The translations under genes and the position numbers were made by a program. From Erythrophleum ivorense (lineage: Eukaryota > Streptophyta > Magnoliopsida > Fabales > Fabaceae), in NCBI GenBank assembly GCA_026724425.1, contig JAIUCV010000023.1:434001-498000 (forward strand): 64,000 nucleotides of DNA, read 5' to 3'. Below the pieces are notes generated by a model that did not search any database, had not been told where the DNA came from, and saw only the letters and a program-made list of their open reading frames with translations. Positions 22,614-36,184 of this stretch are shown piece after piece (position 1 is the first letter of the stretch; every line of letters starts with the position of its first letter).

Positions 22614-24021
22614 ATGGTTCTTCCTAGAGGCCATTCCATGTTAGGGATTTTTTTTTTAAAATTTTCCAATATATATATTTACTTAAGCATTTATTTATCC
22701 AAATGATCTTATTTACTCTTAGTGTACTTAAAAAGTAAAATATAGTTATTTTCTCCCTTATATACTCAATTGCAAAAAAATCTTGTGTGTGCCTTGTTTC
22801 TTCTTCTATACATTTTGTTATTTATATACACATTAAGTAAATGGACTTACCCATCAACATTGCATTTTTTTAATTTTTAAGATAAGCAGGTAGTCGAGCG
22901 AAGTGTTATGGGATTAGCATAGCTCTTAGACACATTGGGTAGGATTTTTGTCAGATGTTTAGGAATGTAAGATGTCATAACCTATTCTATACAACCATTT
23001 CCAAATTGCTTACTTTCAAAGGCAACAAAGTACAATTGCCTCAAAACCTTTAGCAATGGTTTTATAGGCTTTCCATTTGTAAATTGAGCATATAGGGGTC
23101 AAAATTAGAATTTCTTTCTATTTTCATCCATAAACTTCATATACACATTTGTTTTGACCCACATAATCATCATACAAGTCTAATTGCATGAGGGAGCTAT
23201 ATAGCCAAATTTGTCATCTTTTGACATAATATGGTCCAAATCTAAAAAATTCATAACTTTGATTATATTACTTCGATTTATGCAAATTAGTTGTCTATAG
23301 AAAGCTTAAAATTTGAACTTTATGCTATAAAAATTTCAAGTGAAAATGAACCCATTTGGCCTTTGAAAAAGACATGAAATTTGAGGGCTATGTAGAGTGA
23401 ACTATATTTGAATAATTTAACATTTTTAGACCAAATTCAAAAGTTCATCAAATATTCTATAGAGTTCAAAAAAATACTATCTTTAGTTTGTTGGAAAGCT
23501 CTATATGTCCTCTAATTGTTTACTAAATTTCAAATTTAAACAAGGTCATTTGGGCTATCAAAGGTAAGGATGAAATTTATAACTCATTTAGACTATATTT
23601 TGGTTCTATCATGGTCTATTTGGACCCTAATATGCAATCTGTTCCCTTGAGCAAATTTTAGTCCATTCATACCTTATTTCTATAAGAGTCAATATAAAAA
23701 ATAAGGCTAGCTACTAAAATTTACCATCTCACACCCAACCATGCATATGGAACAAGTAACTTCTCATATATAAAAGCATATTCCATTTACAAACTTTTGC
23801 ATCAAAATAACATATATACATATTCTCAAGCTTGTTCAAGTTACCATTACATATCATCATCATATACGTAATAGTTCATCACTAATTTGTCTCCACATAT
23901 ATGTCAAATACCTTTATATTAGAGGTCTTAAAGCTCTAAGCCTTTTCTGATTCTTTGTCTTTGCTTAAAGTATCTGTCATGGTTAATGGGAGATAAAGAG
24001 GGTTAAATTCTTGAGAGAATC

Positions 24022-27000
24022 TATAATGCCCAGTTGTTCTAAAAGTCCTATAACTAAGAAGATTACAAAAAGAAGTCCCCTAAATTGAATAATTAAAGGC
24101 TAAACAAGATTTGAATAATGAGCTAGACATCTAGAAATTAGAATACAAAACTAATAATGGTCCGAAATCAGAGCAAAAATGACTAAATGGAAAGCTATAG
24201 AGACAAGTGAGATTTTTGTAATTTCAGGTAACTTTTAGAAAATTTAAAAGAAGGATTTTTAAATGGAAAAATTGAGTTTTCTGGAGTTCTCAAAGGCCCT
24301 AAAAACCATAGAAACTCCTAGAATGGTTAAAACCCTATCAGTTTAGCATATTAGTTGATCGAAACTTTGACCGATTTGTTTGGGAAGATTCTAAATCCAA
24401 TTTGGATGAAACCAAAGGTATTTTATAAATTAGAGGGCCTAAATTTTATAATGGAAAAGGATGATTTTCAAAAAGGAGTTGAAATAAGTCTAAATGGAAA
24501 GAACCAAGATGAGGGACTAAATTGGAATTTTGGAAAAGTATTAAAATGAACCCCCTTGCTTTTTATTTTAGCACGCCACCTCATCCCTTCATTTCCATCA
24601 ACCTTATTCTATTCAAAAATAGAATTGAGACCAGCTTGAGGAGGTACACAAGAGAGAGAGTAAGGAAGGAAGAAATCAAATAGAAAAGTGTAAGAGATTC
24701 AAGGTTTTTCATGCTTCCTCCTTCTTTCAACTTCTTCTCCTTTTTCTCTTCTTTTCTTTCATAGTTTTGATGACTTATTTGGAGCTATTTCATGGCTAGT
24801 TTAGTAGAAGGAAGAGAGGAATTAAAAGAGAGATTAGAAGCTTTAGAAAGCTCCTTGGGAAAGTTTGAAAACAAGGTAAGAACCTATGACTTTCTTGCAT
24901 CTCCTTGCTTGTTCTTCTTGTGTATGTGTTTGGCTAGACCTAGGCCATCTAGGAGGGGATAATTTCTTGTCATAGCAAGGTAAGAACAAGGGTTTTAAGG
25001 CATGAGGAGTAAGAATATGCGATTGTAACTAAAAGAGAAGCTTTAGAAATTAAGTTATGTCAAGCAATTTTTGAAACTTTCTAATGATAATCTAGCTTAT
25101 ATAAGAGTATGTATGAGTTCATAAGAGGTCTAGGAAGCTTCATAGATGCCAAAGTCCCTAGGAAATTGAATGAAACTCCATAGGTCCTTCACCTAGTGTA
25201 TGTCTTGGCCAAGGGAGAGAAATGGCACCTAAAGAGATTTTTCTTTGATTCCAAAAATAGAAATAGTCTAGATATGATTAATAAACACCAAGGAAACCAT
25301 TAGTTTAAATTTAAAAAACCATGGTTTATAAGATGGAAGTTTAGGTTCTTTTTTAAGGCATAAAGAAGCAACTTGATGTTTGACTCCTTGAATTGAGTTT
25401 GTGATGATTCTAATGAGTTTAAATGGAGTTATGAGACTTAGATTGAATGAGAAATTAGAGCCAAGATCATAAATTCTAGGGTTTGCTTCATTATGCTCTT
25501 ATATGGAACCATAATCATGCTATAAGTTAAGATAAGCTTGTATAAAGTTTATGTGAGGCTAGAATTTGTTCCAATGATGTAATCATATCTTATTTGATGT
25601 GTCTAGGCCAAGAAAATCAAGATTTTCTTAAGCGTGTGTGTAAGGCCAAAAAGGGGAAGTGATCTTTAAGTAAGAAAGTTTGTGTTTCTTGACTTAAGGT
25701 AGAGCTCTATCCTTTCTTATATGTATTCTGTGGATGTTTAATTGTCATTGGATACTTGTGTACATGTTTAGACCATGAGATATGTTTATGGCCATCGATT
25801 TAATGCTTTGGTACCATTATACTTCTTGAAAGTTTTGAATACAAGATGGCTCTTAATAGGTAAGGAGAAGCTAAAAGCTCTTAAGAATGGGTGAGACAAA
25901 GCCAAAAGTCTTAAGAAAAAGTGAAGCTAAGTCAAGAGTTCCTAAAAATGGGTGAGGCAAATATAAACCAAAAAATTAAGTGAGGCTAGACCAAAAGCCC
26001 TTAGAGTCTAAGTTTGACTTGAATGAGTTTATGTGACATGAGAATATGCATATGTATATTTACAAGAGACTTTTATTGCATGCATGCATTCCTTGATATG
26101 AAAATGTGTCATATATGTATGCTTGAAAGGGTAAAAGAACTACTGGGATTATTTGAATCTCATTCTTCCCTATATTATGTCTAACCATATCTACGTGAGC
26201 TATATAGAGCAAGAAGTGGCAGCCAAACGACTTAAAGAATGAGACTTTGACAATGAAATAGGAATTTATGTATTTTGATATCAAAATTTGTATCTATATA
26301 TTGTTTATGAGATATAAACTTTTGATTATGTATAAAATTATGTAATTATCATGTAAGAATAGAGTTTGGAGCTAAATGTATAGTTATGTGGATATTTGAC
26401 ATCCTAGAGTCTTGATGCATATGTATGTAAGATCAAATGGAAAGTTGATTTTGAGTCCTACGGTAGTTTGGACCTATTTCGATGTTTCTAGATACTAGAA
26501 ATAAGGTGTTAGATGTGCTCAAATGATCATGGTTCAAGAAAAAGGCCATTTTGAACCATTATGGAGCCATTTTAAGCCACTTTGTTTCTCTAAACCAAAG
26601 TCTAACCAAATAGGTGATTTTCACAGAGTCAAATAGCACTATTTTTTGAATTCTAGAGAATTTATTATGATTTTTCAAAGTTGGGCAAATTATATAAAAA
26701 TTATCAATTACTGTTCATATGGTTAGTTTGGTTTTTAGTGTCATTCAGGGGACAAATGAAGTTCAATGCTTATGAAATTTTATAGGCATATAGTAGACAT
26801 CATAAACTTTTCATAGCTACCAAGAGGATACAATTTAGAGCTTTGTAGAGGGATAAATGAATTTTTGAAATTCAAGTCTGCTACAGAATGACCACTAAAC
26901 TCGAAGTACTATTCTATTAGATTTCACAGGTCAAATGTGGTTATTTTGAGCTGAAATTTTTATAGCAGCTAGATGACATCCTAGGATTTCCAGAAAGCTA

Positions 27001-27336
27001 TAATTTTCATGAATTGGATTTTATTAGAATTAGTTATAATTTTTCAAATTTCGTATCAGAATATGGAATTCACAAATAAATGCAAGAAAGATGCAATTTC
27101 GTGTACTATGCTTTGGACCCAAGTTTTGAGCTTCAAATTATGATATTTCTGATTGAACAAATGTGTTAAGGATGGAAAATAAGTTTGGTAAGCTCACATG
27201 GTTCATTAAGCCAAGAATGAATTAATTTAGCGTTTAATGACTGTAAATTTCGTTGCTAAAAGTAATTCTTTAGTATAATTTGATACTTTTAGCTATCTAT
27301 ACTGAAAATTCAATGCTAGCTATATATGGTATGATA
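24022..27336 (+). mobile_element. solo LTR E, nested in the LTR of element A
   Basis: It starts TATAATGCCCAGTT (family consensus TGTAACATCCAGTT) and ends GGTATGATA (family GGTATTACA), the differences being mainly transitions. Perfect 5-bp target-site duplications GAATC flank it at 24017-24021 and 27337-27341. Length is 3,315 bp. A donor-like AAG/GTAAGAAC (GT at 24876-24877) and the tandem array (about 25850-26000) are present. No internal region adjoins, so it is a solo LTR. Decayed termini mark it as one of the older insertions. Confidence 0.85.
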
Positions 27337-28786
27337 GAATCACAGTAGCAAATCTTATTCCATATCAATACATACAATGAATGCAAATGAGGAAATGCAA
27401 GCATATAAACTATATGTATCAAGTAACTCAAACATGAAAATTGGCATGAAACTTTAGTTCTCATATAGCCATGGTATGAAACATATTAACTAGGCTCATC
27501 TCTTGGTTAGGGAACAACCTATACGCTCAATTCCCTACCATCTCATGCTTATAGCCCAACATAACATCATACATGCATAACAATCATGATAAAAGCCAAT
27601 TCAAAGCATAATTTATGCAATCATCGAATAACTAATATACAAGCATCATAACTTATTCATACACTCAAATGCATGCAAGATAGGAAGAGATAACTACCTT
27701 ATGGAGCTAAACGCCTTAAGCTACTACTAACTCCTTTGCTCCCTCCCTTTTTTCTTGTCTTTTCTTAGGTTGACACCCACCAAATGATGGACTTGGACTA
27801 GCTTGGCCTACATACATCAATTTACAATTCAAAACAACTCATCAAGACCCATTCTAACTTATATTACTATCATATAAGTCTATTAGAACTTGAAATATGA
27901 GTTGAACTATTTTAGATCCTTTAAGATGCAACCTTCATAATTCAATTTTTAGGAATCTTTAAAATCTCACTTGATATGAGCCATATGACTCTAATGGAAC
28001 TTATTAAGGCAATCATATGCTAGTTTAAATAAGTCAAATACCAAATTATTTCATTAAGCCCCTTTGAATCCTAAATTTTTACCTTTCAAATTAAGGCTCC
28101 TAAATTAATTTGAATGGTTTTATTAGTGTTCATTGTTCATATTTAGACCTCTTAAAATCTTAGAATTTATGAAAGCACTCCCTAGTTACTTTATCCTATG
28201 CAAGGCTGAGACATGCACCCCTTTATAATCTAATAGAGTTTTTGTTATTTCCATGGAGAATTTGATAGATATAGAATATGCTTGACCCTTTTTAGTTCAA
28301 GTTTGTCTTAGATGATTCAAAACATCTTCCATAATTCATTTGGAATCCAAGGTGGCCTTAAATGGTTTTCTATAGCTTTCTAGGTTATTTCCTTTGCATA
28401 AACTTAATCTCTACACTTCTAAACCCTTGTTCCTATCATGTTTTTCATCAAACATAAGCTCTTTCTTCTACCTCTCTATCTAGCAGAACCACAGAAGTAA
28501 AGAAGTCTAAAGGAATAGTAAATTTAACTCATATCATACCTTATTTAAAAGCTTGTTGGATGAAGATTCCTATGATATAATTAGTTACTCCAAATTTCCT
28601 CTTTTTCTCAAGTGGTCAGCCACCAAAGTTCTCCTTTCAAGAAGCCAAAACTATCATTAGAAAGGGCTTAAAAAGCAGAAGAATATTGCTAACTAGCATG
28701 AGATGAAATTAGATATAATTTCTTACCTATTTGGCTCCTTCTTTCTTCTATTTCCTTTTTCTTTTTCACTTCTCTAAGTTGCAAAA

Positions 28787-31700
28787 TGTAACACCATATA
28801 TTTCTAGCTCATTTCATAATATTCCCATGCTTTACATCATAGATTCCATGAAAGAACAAGAAAAAAAGGATTAAAAATAATATATTTCTTTGCGTTACAT
28901 CGCGTATAAAAATTTTATTTAGTGTCACGTGGACCGAGAGAGCTCATACATCATATTTTCATATTTAATTACATGAATACAACTCATTTGTATCATCAAA
29001 AGTGGCCTACATCTCGTGGAACTCAAAGGGAAGTATAAAATACATGTGTATATTTTTGGCCAGAATGTGCTCATTTCTATTACAAATTTTGAAAAATTAT
29101 AAATAGTTCTAGAAAAATTGAAATCATGCATTCTTATCCATTCTGGAAAGCTAAACATGTCTAATGTATGCTAAAAATATGTCCAGATCATAACATCTAA
29201 CACAACAAACATTTGACATGTGAAATGGTTCAGAGGTGAGGCTGTTCATTGGTGCTGTCATAGAATTCTACAGCAAACTTTAAAAATGTTCAATTAATTC
29301 CAAAAAAATTCAATCTATGTAAATGACACTAATATAGAAATATGTAGATGTTAGTTAGAGGGAAAAAATAACTCCAAATCGGTTTAGGCACGCCTAGACC
29401 TCAAAACTCAATCAAATAGTAACTGAGGTCAGGTGGAGCACCAGGTACTAGATAGATTCTTTGAAAATTCATATCTCCCTCTCTAGACATTCAAATGAGG
29501 TAATTCTAGTTGGTACAGGTCATTAGGAATGTCTAGTTTCTCTGTGTAAAATTTTGTGACAATTAGACATCATTTGAACCCTATGTAACAGATTTCATTT
29601 TCGGACTAGTATAAACAGTGACATGACCAAAACCTGAAAAATTTTCAAGTTTGAAAATTTATTAAATATTCTCTAGACCTCTAAAAATTATATTCTTTAG
29701 CTTCCTAAAAAGCTCTAAACAAGCTCTAATAGCATGCCAAATATCAAATTAAGAAGAGCTCATTTGGATAAAAAGTACTATAGGGTTCGATTATGGTCAA
29801 TTTTGACTTCATATAAGATACCAAAATGTCCAAATGGCTTTCCTTAGGGTTTGGCATCTCTTAGGCAAGCCTAAAAGCATAATTAGGAATTATGTGAGCT
29901 GCCCAAATAGTACCAAATCTCATGCATCTCATTTTGGCCATCTCACTCACATTTATACACAATTCCATAACATCATTCAAGAAGCCACATTGCCATAACA
30001 TACCCAAATCACATTCTAATGTTCATATATCATATTCTCCTATTTATACATGGCATATTATCATAATTACATATGTTCAAGGGGTCATAAACCATATACA
30101 ACTATGATTTATATCATTTGACATCAATATGGCTTTAAAGAACAAAAACCAAGCATGTTGATGTGAAGTTCTCTTCTTCAAGGTGGTTGGCTTTCATTAC
30201 CTTGCTCTCTTAGTCCACCTAGCATGTTAGAACATTGGAGAGGAGGGAATGAGATTTAAAGAATCCCAATAGCTCATCTCCCATTTAATCATACATAAAG
30301 CATGCAAAACAAGTCTTACAAATGTATGCATGAGCATATTGTCATGTGTAAACATTCAAGAAGCATTTTCATCATTTGAGCAAGTCATACATGGCATACA
30401 AAGGCTTGTCAAGCAAGTGGATTAGCTTCACCCATTTACTTGGGAATTTTGGACTTGCCTAACCCATTCTTTAAGAGGTTCTTGGACTCAACTATACTCT
30501 TGGGAGTCAACCTCACTTTTGGGAGACTCTTTACTTTGTCTCAACTAATCTTAAGAGTTCTTGGCTCATCCTTACCATAGCTAAGGGTTTTTTGCCTCGC
30601 CATACTCAAGCAAACCAAAACAAACATCATGAACATCATTTGGAAAACATAATGCATCATCATGGTACCATGGAGTAAGAGTTCATGCTAGAACATTTTT
30701 CATGGCTTGAAATACATATACACACATTCAAAGACAAGTAAAGCAAGCAATTATGCATGAGAGAAGGTGGAGAGAGCTACCTTGCTTGCATTCACACACT
30801 TTTTCCTTAAGTCTTGTATCCTTTCCCTTGACCTCATACACCTAAGAAGGTAGGGATCATTCCTTTTGGCCTAGACATAATTTATGAAAGCCAATTAGGT
30901 TCATGGAATTAATTCTAAGACCACACAACTTACTTAGACTCTAGCTTGGTCTATAAACCCCTTTATGTTTCCAAGAATGCACCTAATGAAGCAACATTCA
31001 TCAATTAAATTCTAGGCTCCATTCTTTTCTTTCAAATATGATTCTTGACTCCTTTTAAGCCTCTTAGAGTCATCACACAATTAAAATAAAGAGCCTAACT
31101 ACATGTTGTTTCTGTAAGTCATATTGTTTTATTTTCTTGGTGGAGGAAGCACATGGGGAGACTTCTAGGGATCTTAGGAGCTCATTTAAACTCTCATTTA
31201 GACATAGGAATCAATGTATCAATTCAGATTTTGCAAGAAACCTATGAAACCCTAGACTTTGCATCTTGAATTTCCATGATTATTTGTTAATTCTCTTTAC
31301 AAATTTTTAATCTTCACACCCTTTTTCCTGAGAAACACCCTTGGTTCTACCTAAAAATCAAATCCTCTTAGGTTTTCTCAAGGGGGCGAAATGGTGGAGA
31401 AGGGGAGGAAGAGACATCAACCATGGAAGAAGAAATTACCTTGTTTTCTTACTTTTCTCACTTGAATCTTGCTTTCTCCAAGCTCTTCTCTTCAAATCTG
31501 AATTTTCCCTTAAGTTTCTCCCTTAAAATAGATTTGTAAACTTTATTTTAATCAAATGAAACAAAGGAGAATGATGGAGAGGAGGTTTGGATGGAAGAAA
31601 ACATGAAAAACTACCAAGAAACTATACCTTTTTTCCTTGATTTCTCTTATCCTTCTTCTTCTTTTGGTGTGCCACTCTCCTAGGGTTTTTCCTCTGGTTT

Positions 31701-32338
31701 AGGGTAGAACAATATGAGATTAAATGATTAGGAGAGAGGGGCGCCTCATATATATAAGTGGAGGAGAATGAATCTTTCAAAAATTTTCATTTTGCCTTTC
31801 GTTTTTGACATTTTTATTTCTAATTCGTTTTATTTCCTTTTTAATAACCATCATTTACATTATGAAATTTAGATTTGCAATTTAGTAAAATACCTTTGGA
31901 ATCACTCAAATAGGAGCTAAAACTTTCCTGAACGAATCTGTCAAAGTTTGGGTATACTGATGTTAGAAAACATCTACCAAAGGAGATTTAACTGTCCTGG
32001 TACTTTCCATGATTTTCAAGGCCTCTGAGAATCTCAAAGAACTCAAAACTTTCATTTAAAAAGCCCTCCTGTATGAATTCTAAATTTTGCTTAAAATGAC
32101 GAAAATGCTCTTACGTTTCGTCATAATTTATTTCTTCATTCTAGCTTTGTTTTTCTTTCCATATGAGCTTGTGATTCTCATTTTTAAGAGTCTAAAATGC
32201 TTCCCAAATTTTTCAAGACCTTAACTATATCATTTCAAGGGACTTCCTTTTGAATCCAATAAATTTCGTTTGTTGACGGAAAAATTGTATGTTACGTTTC
32301 TCACATTTTCTCTTATTTTTAGAGAACTGGATGTTACA
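28787..32338 (-). mobile_element. solo LTR D, nested in the LTR of element A
   Basis: It reads TGTAACACCATAT at the left and GGATGTTACA at the right, 3,552 bp in minus orientation. Flanks CAAAA (28782-28786) and CTAAA (32339-32343) agree in four of five bases, as expected of an aged target-site duplication. It carries the TATA box (about 31748-31757, reading TATATATGAGGCGCCCC on minus), the palindrome near 30252 and the tandem array near 30440-30610. Confidence 0.82.
31748..31757 (-). promoter_or_regulatory. putative TATA box of LTR D
   Basis: Reading minus, TATATATGAGGCGCCCC matches TATATATAGGTGGCGCCCC of copy C and TATATATAGGGTGCCCC of copy I. The conserved box plus GC-rich follow-up marks the likely transcription start of the LTR. 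Confidence 0.5.
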
Positions 32339-32899
32339 CTAAACTAGGGCTAGACTAAATTAGTTCCATAGAGGAGAAAAGGCTAGCATAGTAAATAATA
32401 AAGGAAAGAGGTATTTTAAACTTCTTCAAATTTTCATTTATGTCCTTGCACTTTGACCTTTTTGCTTGAGCTCATTTTTAATCCTTTTTGAAAATAGTAT
32501 ATTCCATATCAAAATTCGGGCTCTCTACTTTATTAAAAATATCTTCTTTGAAAATTTAGGATTTAAAATAGTCTAAAAAAGTCTAGTAAAAAGTATCGCT
32601 ACCAAGAAACCTAACTTGTACATCATTAGGGATTTAATCATTCTGACTTCATTTAGTTAATATACTAATCTTATTATACCATATTGTGATGAGGCGTATG
32701 AATATCTCATATTAAATCTCATTATATTTAAATCTCTTATTTATCCTTGGTTTTCGATTTGACTGGCCCTTTTTCCTACTATTTTATGGTTTTCACTCTT
32801 TTAACTTTCCTTTCATTTTACTTGAGCCTATAGTCTCTCATTATCATATCAATTAGCTTTTCTTAATGTCTAAATATTACCAAAATGCTGATTATGACA

Positions 32900-32912
32900 T
32901 TTCACCCCCTTA
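32900..32912 (-). other. polypurine tract of element A
   Basis: On minus the bases just before the 3' LTR are AAGGGGGTGAAA, purine-rich. They are preceded by TTTGAGGATGAAATTTATTT, the widespread end of plant gypsy polyproteins (a FEDE-like stretch). It would prime plus-strand DNA synthesis. Confidence 0.7.
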
Positions 32913-34992
32913 AATAAATTTCATCCTCAAAATTTAGTAATGTACCTTATTGAAATAATGCTAGATACTTTTTCTTCATCTTTTCTTTTAGTTCTTAAGT
33001 GGCCTCCTCAGGAGATACCCTTTTCTAAACCATTTTCACCAGGGGTATGGTATGTTTGTGTTCCTTAACTAATTAAATTTAGCATCCACAATTTGATCTG
33101 GTGATACTATATAAGACAGATTGTCTTTTAAATGAACATTTTTATATTCTATGATATATGAAGGGTCTAGCTGGTACTTTTTAAACTAGAATACATAGAA
33201 AAATCATAAATTTGGGTTAGGTTAGGAGGAAGGGCTATTCTGTAGGCTATTGGTCCAACTTGGTCTAAAATTTAGAAATAACCTATGTACTTTAAACTAA
33301 GCTTCTTAGTTTCCATGGACATACCTATCCCTATGACTGGAGACATTCTAATGAATATCTCTAATCTTAAACTCTAATAGCTTTCTCCTTTTATCTATAT
33401 AGCTCTTTTGCCTACTCTATGTATTTAGAAGTTTCTTTTAGATCAACTTTATCTGTTTAAAGGTTTAGTCCACTATACCTGGGCCTATAAGGCTTCTTTC
33501 TTCAAACTCAACCTAATACACTAGTGACCTATATTTCCTCCTATATAAAGCCTCATAGGGTGCCATCTAGATGCTAAAATCACAATTGTTATTATACACA
33601 AATTCTGCTAGTGACAAGTAGGTATCCTAGTTCCCTTTCATCTTTAAGACATAAGTGCTCAACATGTCTTCTAGGCTTTGCATAGTTCTTTCTGTTTGGT
33701 TATCTATTTTGGGGTGATAGTCTATACTGAACCTCAACTTAGTTCCTAGGGCATCCTGTAATGATTTTTAGAAGGTTGAGGTAAATCTAGAATCCTTGTC
33801 TAAGACTATACTTCTAGGTATACCGTGGAGTTTTGCAATTTTCTTTATGTATAACTAGGCTAACTTATCTAGGATATATGTGGCTCTAACCAATAAGAAG
33901 TGGGTATACTTAGCTAATCTATCCACTATCATCTAAAATTGCATCATATCCCGATGATGTTATAGGTAAGCCTATAGTGAAATCCATGAAAATGTTATTT
34001 TATTTCCACTTAAAGATATCTAAGGGCTGAAGTAACCCAACTGGCCTGTGATATTCAATCTTAACTTTCTGGCATACTTGACATCTTTCTACATTCTCTA
34101 CTATGTCAGTTTTCATCCCAGGCTACCAAAGCAAATTTTTTTAAATCATGAAATATCTTATTATTGCCTGAATGAATTGTGTACTTGCTTTTATCAGCCT
34201 TTTTTGATATTCCATCTATTAACTCTGGCTTTTTAGGCACCCAAAGCCTATCTCTATACCTTATTATCTCATCTTCATATATGTTAAACTTTAAGGTCCT
34301 GCCTTGGGATATCTGGTCTTTTACTTCTCTTATGTACTGATCTTCTCTTTGGGCTTCTTTTATCTAACTTCTTAGCTCATTTTCTATTTAGGTCTCACTC
34401 ATTAGTAACTTGTTGGAAAGCACTTGACATGAGAGATTCATGTCTCTAAACTTTTTTGTAAGTTCTTGCTATTCTAGCATGATTATAGTCATATCGGTGG
34501 ACTTTCTATTTAATACATTTGCTACTACATTAGCCTTACTTGGATGATACTGAAGAGTATAATCATAGTCTTCTAAGAACTCTAGCCATCTTCTCAAATT
34601 TTACTCTTTCTACTCAAAGAGGTACTTAAGGCTTTTGTGGTCATTATGTATTTTTATGTTTGCACCATATAAGTAGTGCCTTTATATCTTAAAAGAAAAA
34701 CCACTACAACTAGCTTTAAATCATGAGTGGGATAATTCTCTTCATGAGGTTTCAACTATCTAAAAGCATAGGCTATCACTCTGTCTGACTGTATAAGCAC
34801 ACATCCTAACCCTTTTTTAAAAGCATTACTGTAGACTACAAAAGTCTCTCTAGAGTCAGAGATAACTAAAACCAGGGCTGTGGCTAGCCCATGCTTCAAT
34901 TCCTAGAAGCTTTACTTACATTTCTCATCCCATACAAATGACATATCTTTTCCATAAAGCCTGATCAGTGGCATGGCTATTTGAGAAAAGTC

Positions 34993-35220
34993 TCAAATAA
35001 ACCTTCTATAATAGCTTGCCAAATTTAGGAAACTCCTTATCTTTTTAACCTTCTTAGGTCTCTCCCATTGAAGTGCTACCCTTACTTTATAGGGGTCTAT
35101 GGCGACCCTTGCCTGAGCGATCACATGGCCTAGAAATCTCAACTCTTTAAGCCAAAACTCACATTTACTAAGTTTGACATAGAGCTGTTTCTCTTTCAAG
35201 GTTTCCAAAACTAATTTCAA
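34993..35220 (-). pseudogene. element A reverse-transcriptase C-terminal fragment
   Basis: The longest surviving uninterrupted pol piece, 75 codons. It covers the LSKCEFWL, FLGHVI and LNLASYYRRFI motifs at the reverse transcriptase to RNase H transition of Ty3/gypsy elements. It is an ORF only because no stop happens to fall here. Confidence 0.85.
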
Positions 35221-36184
35221 ATTTCATTCATGCTCTTCTCTACTCTTAAAATAAATGAGAATATTATCTATGAAGACCACAACAAACTCATCCAAGTATG
35301 GCCTAAAAACTTTGTTTATATAATCCATAAAAACTGTTGGTGTATTCGTCAACTTGAAGGGTATCACTAAAAACACTTAATGCCTGTAGCTCATCTTGAA
35401 GATTGTCTTAGGGATATCCTTAGCCTTAATCTTTAACTAATAATACCTTGATCTACGATCTATCTTAGAAAATATCACCAAACCTACTAACAAGTCTAGG
35501 AGGTCATCTATTCCAGGTAGATGGTACTTATTCTTAACTGTCACTTTATTAGTTAAGACTCTCATCTTTCTTCTTTAGAAATAGAATTGGGGCTTTCCAC
35601 AAAGATACATTAGGTCTGATGAAACATTTTTCTAACAGCTTTTCTATCTATCTCTTTAGCTTAGCTAGCTTAGTAGGTGCCATTCTATAAGGAGCCTCAG
35701 ACACTAAACCTATCTTAGGCACAATGTCTATAGAGAATTGTACTTTTCTATTAGGGGATAATCCACTAATCTCTTTAGGAAAAACTTTTAGAAATTCCTT
35801 AACTACATGTATCTCTTCTATTCCTTTCTCCACCACTACTTGTATAGAGAAGAAAACTAAAAAACCTTGACAACAATGTTCTAGAGATCTCTCAGCCTGG
35901 GTAGTGGTAAAAAATGCTAGCTTAGTCTTGGTACTAAGGATAGTTCCACAATCAAGAAATGCAATGCATTTATGTTAGTAATCAAGCAAGGCATTATTAG
36001 CAGACATCCAATTCATACCAATAATTAAATCAATATTAATGAGAGGCATGCAAATAATATCAAATGTGGTAAAACAATGGTTAAACTAGACTTTGCAATT
36101 TAACCAAGCATGGGGGTAACAACTTTATTTCCTGTAGGGGTGAACGCATGTCAATCATATGATAATGCACAAATACTTAGACGT

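Larger units (their letters stand above)
22973..32899 (-). mobile_element. 3' LTR of element A (Ty3/gypsy), interrupted by solo LTRs E and D
   Basis: The outer ends are perfect inverted repeats: TGTCATAA at 22973-22980 and TTATGACA at 32892-32899. Directly beyond 32899 comes the reverse complement of a polypurine tract and the end of a gypsy polyprotein, so this is the 3' LTR of a minus-strand element. Two younger solo LTRs split it into 22973-24021, 27342-28786 and 32339-32899. Without them it is about 3,050 bp. It is a divergent relative of the other LTRs: the remains of the family palindrome are where E inserted, and the GGGCTC-x-TTTTAATCC-like stretch is near 32470. The left flank TAAGA (22968-22972) should be one target-site duplication; its partner would lie outside the window. 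Confidence 0.8.
32900..36184 (-). pseudogene. element A pol: decayed Ty3/gypsy reverse transcriptase, RNase H and integrase
   Basis: Read on minus, the order is that of Ty3/gypsy elements. A post-protease linker runs through GLSPNRKVQFSIDIVP and APYRMAPTKLAKLKR (35648-35836). The reverse-transcriptase core has the active-site stretch FIDNILIYF at about 35250-35274, where the second aspartate of the usual D-D is asparagine. Its C-terminal part is LYVKLSKCEFWL / FLGHVIAQARVAIDP / IRSFLNLASYYRRFI (34993-35220). An RNase H-like HKDHKSLKYLFE lies near 34620. An integrase zinc-finger/linker region lies near 34020-34110 (CQVCQKVKIEYHRP, then GLLQPLDIF and MDFT). Many stops and frameshifts break it, so it cannot act in transposition. 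Confidence 0.85.
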
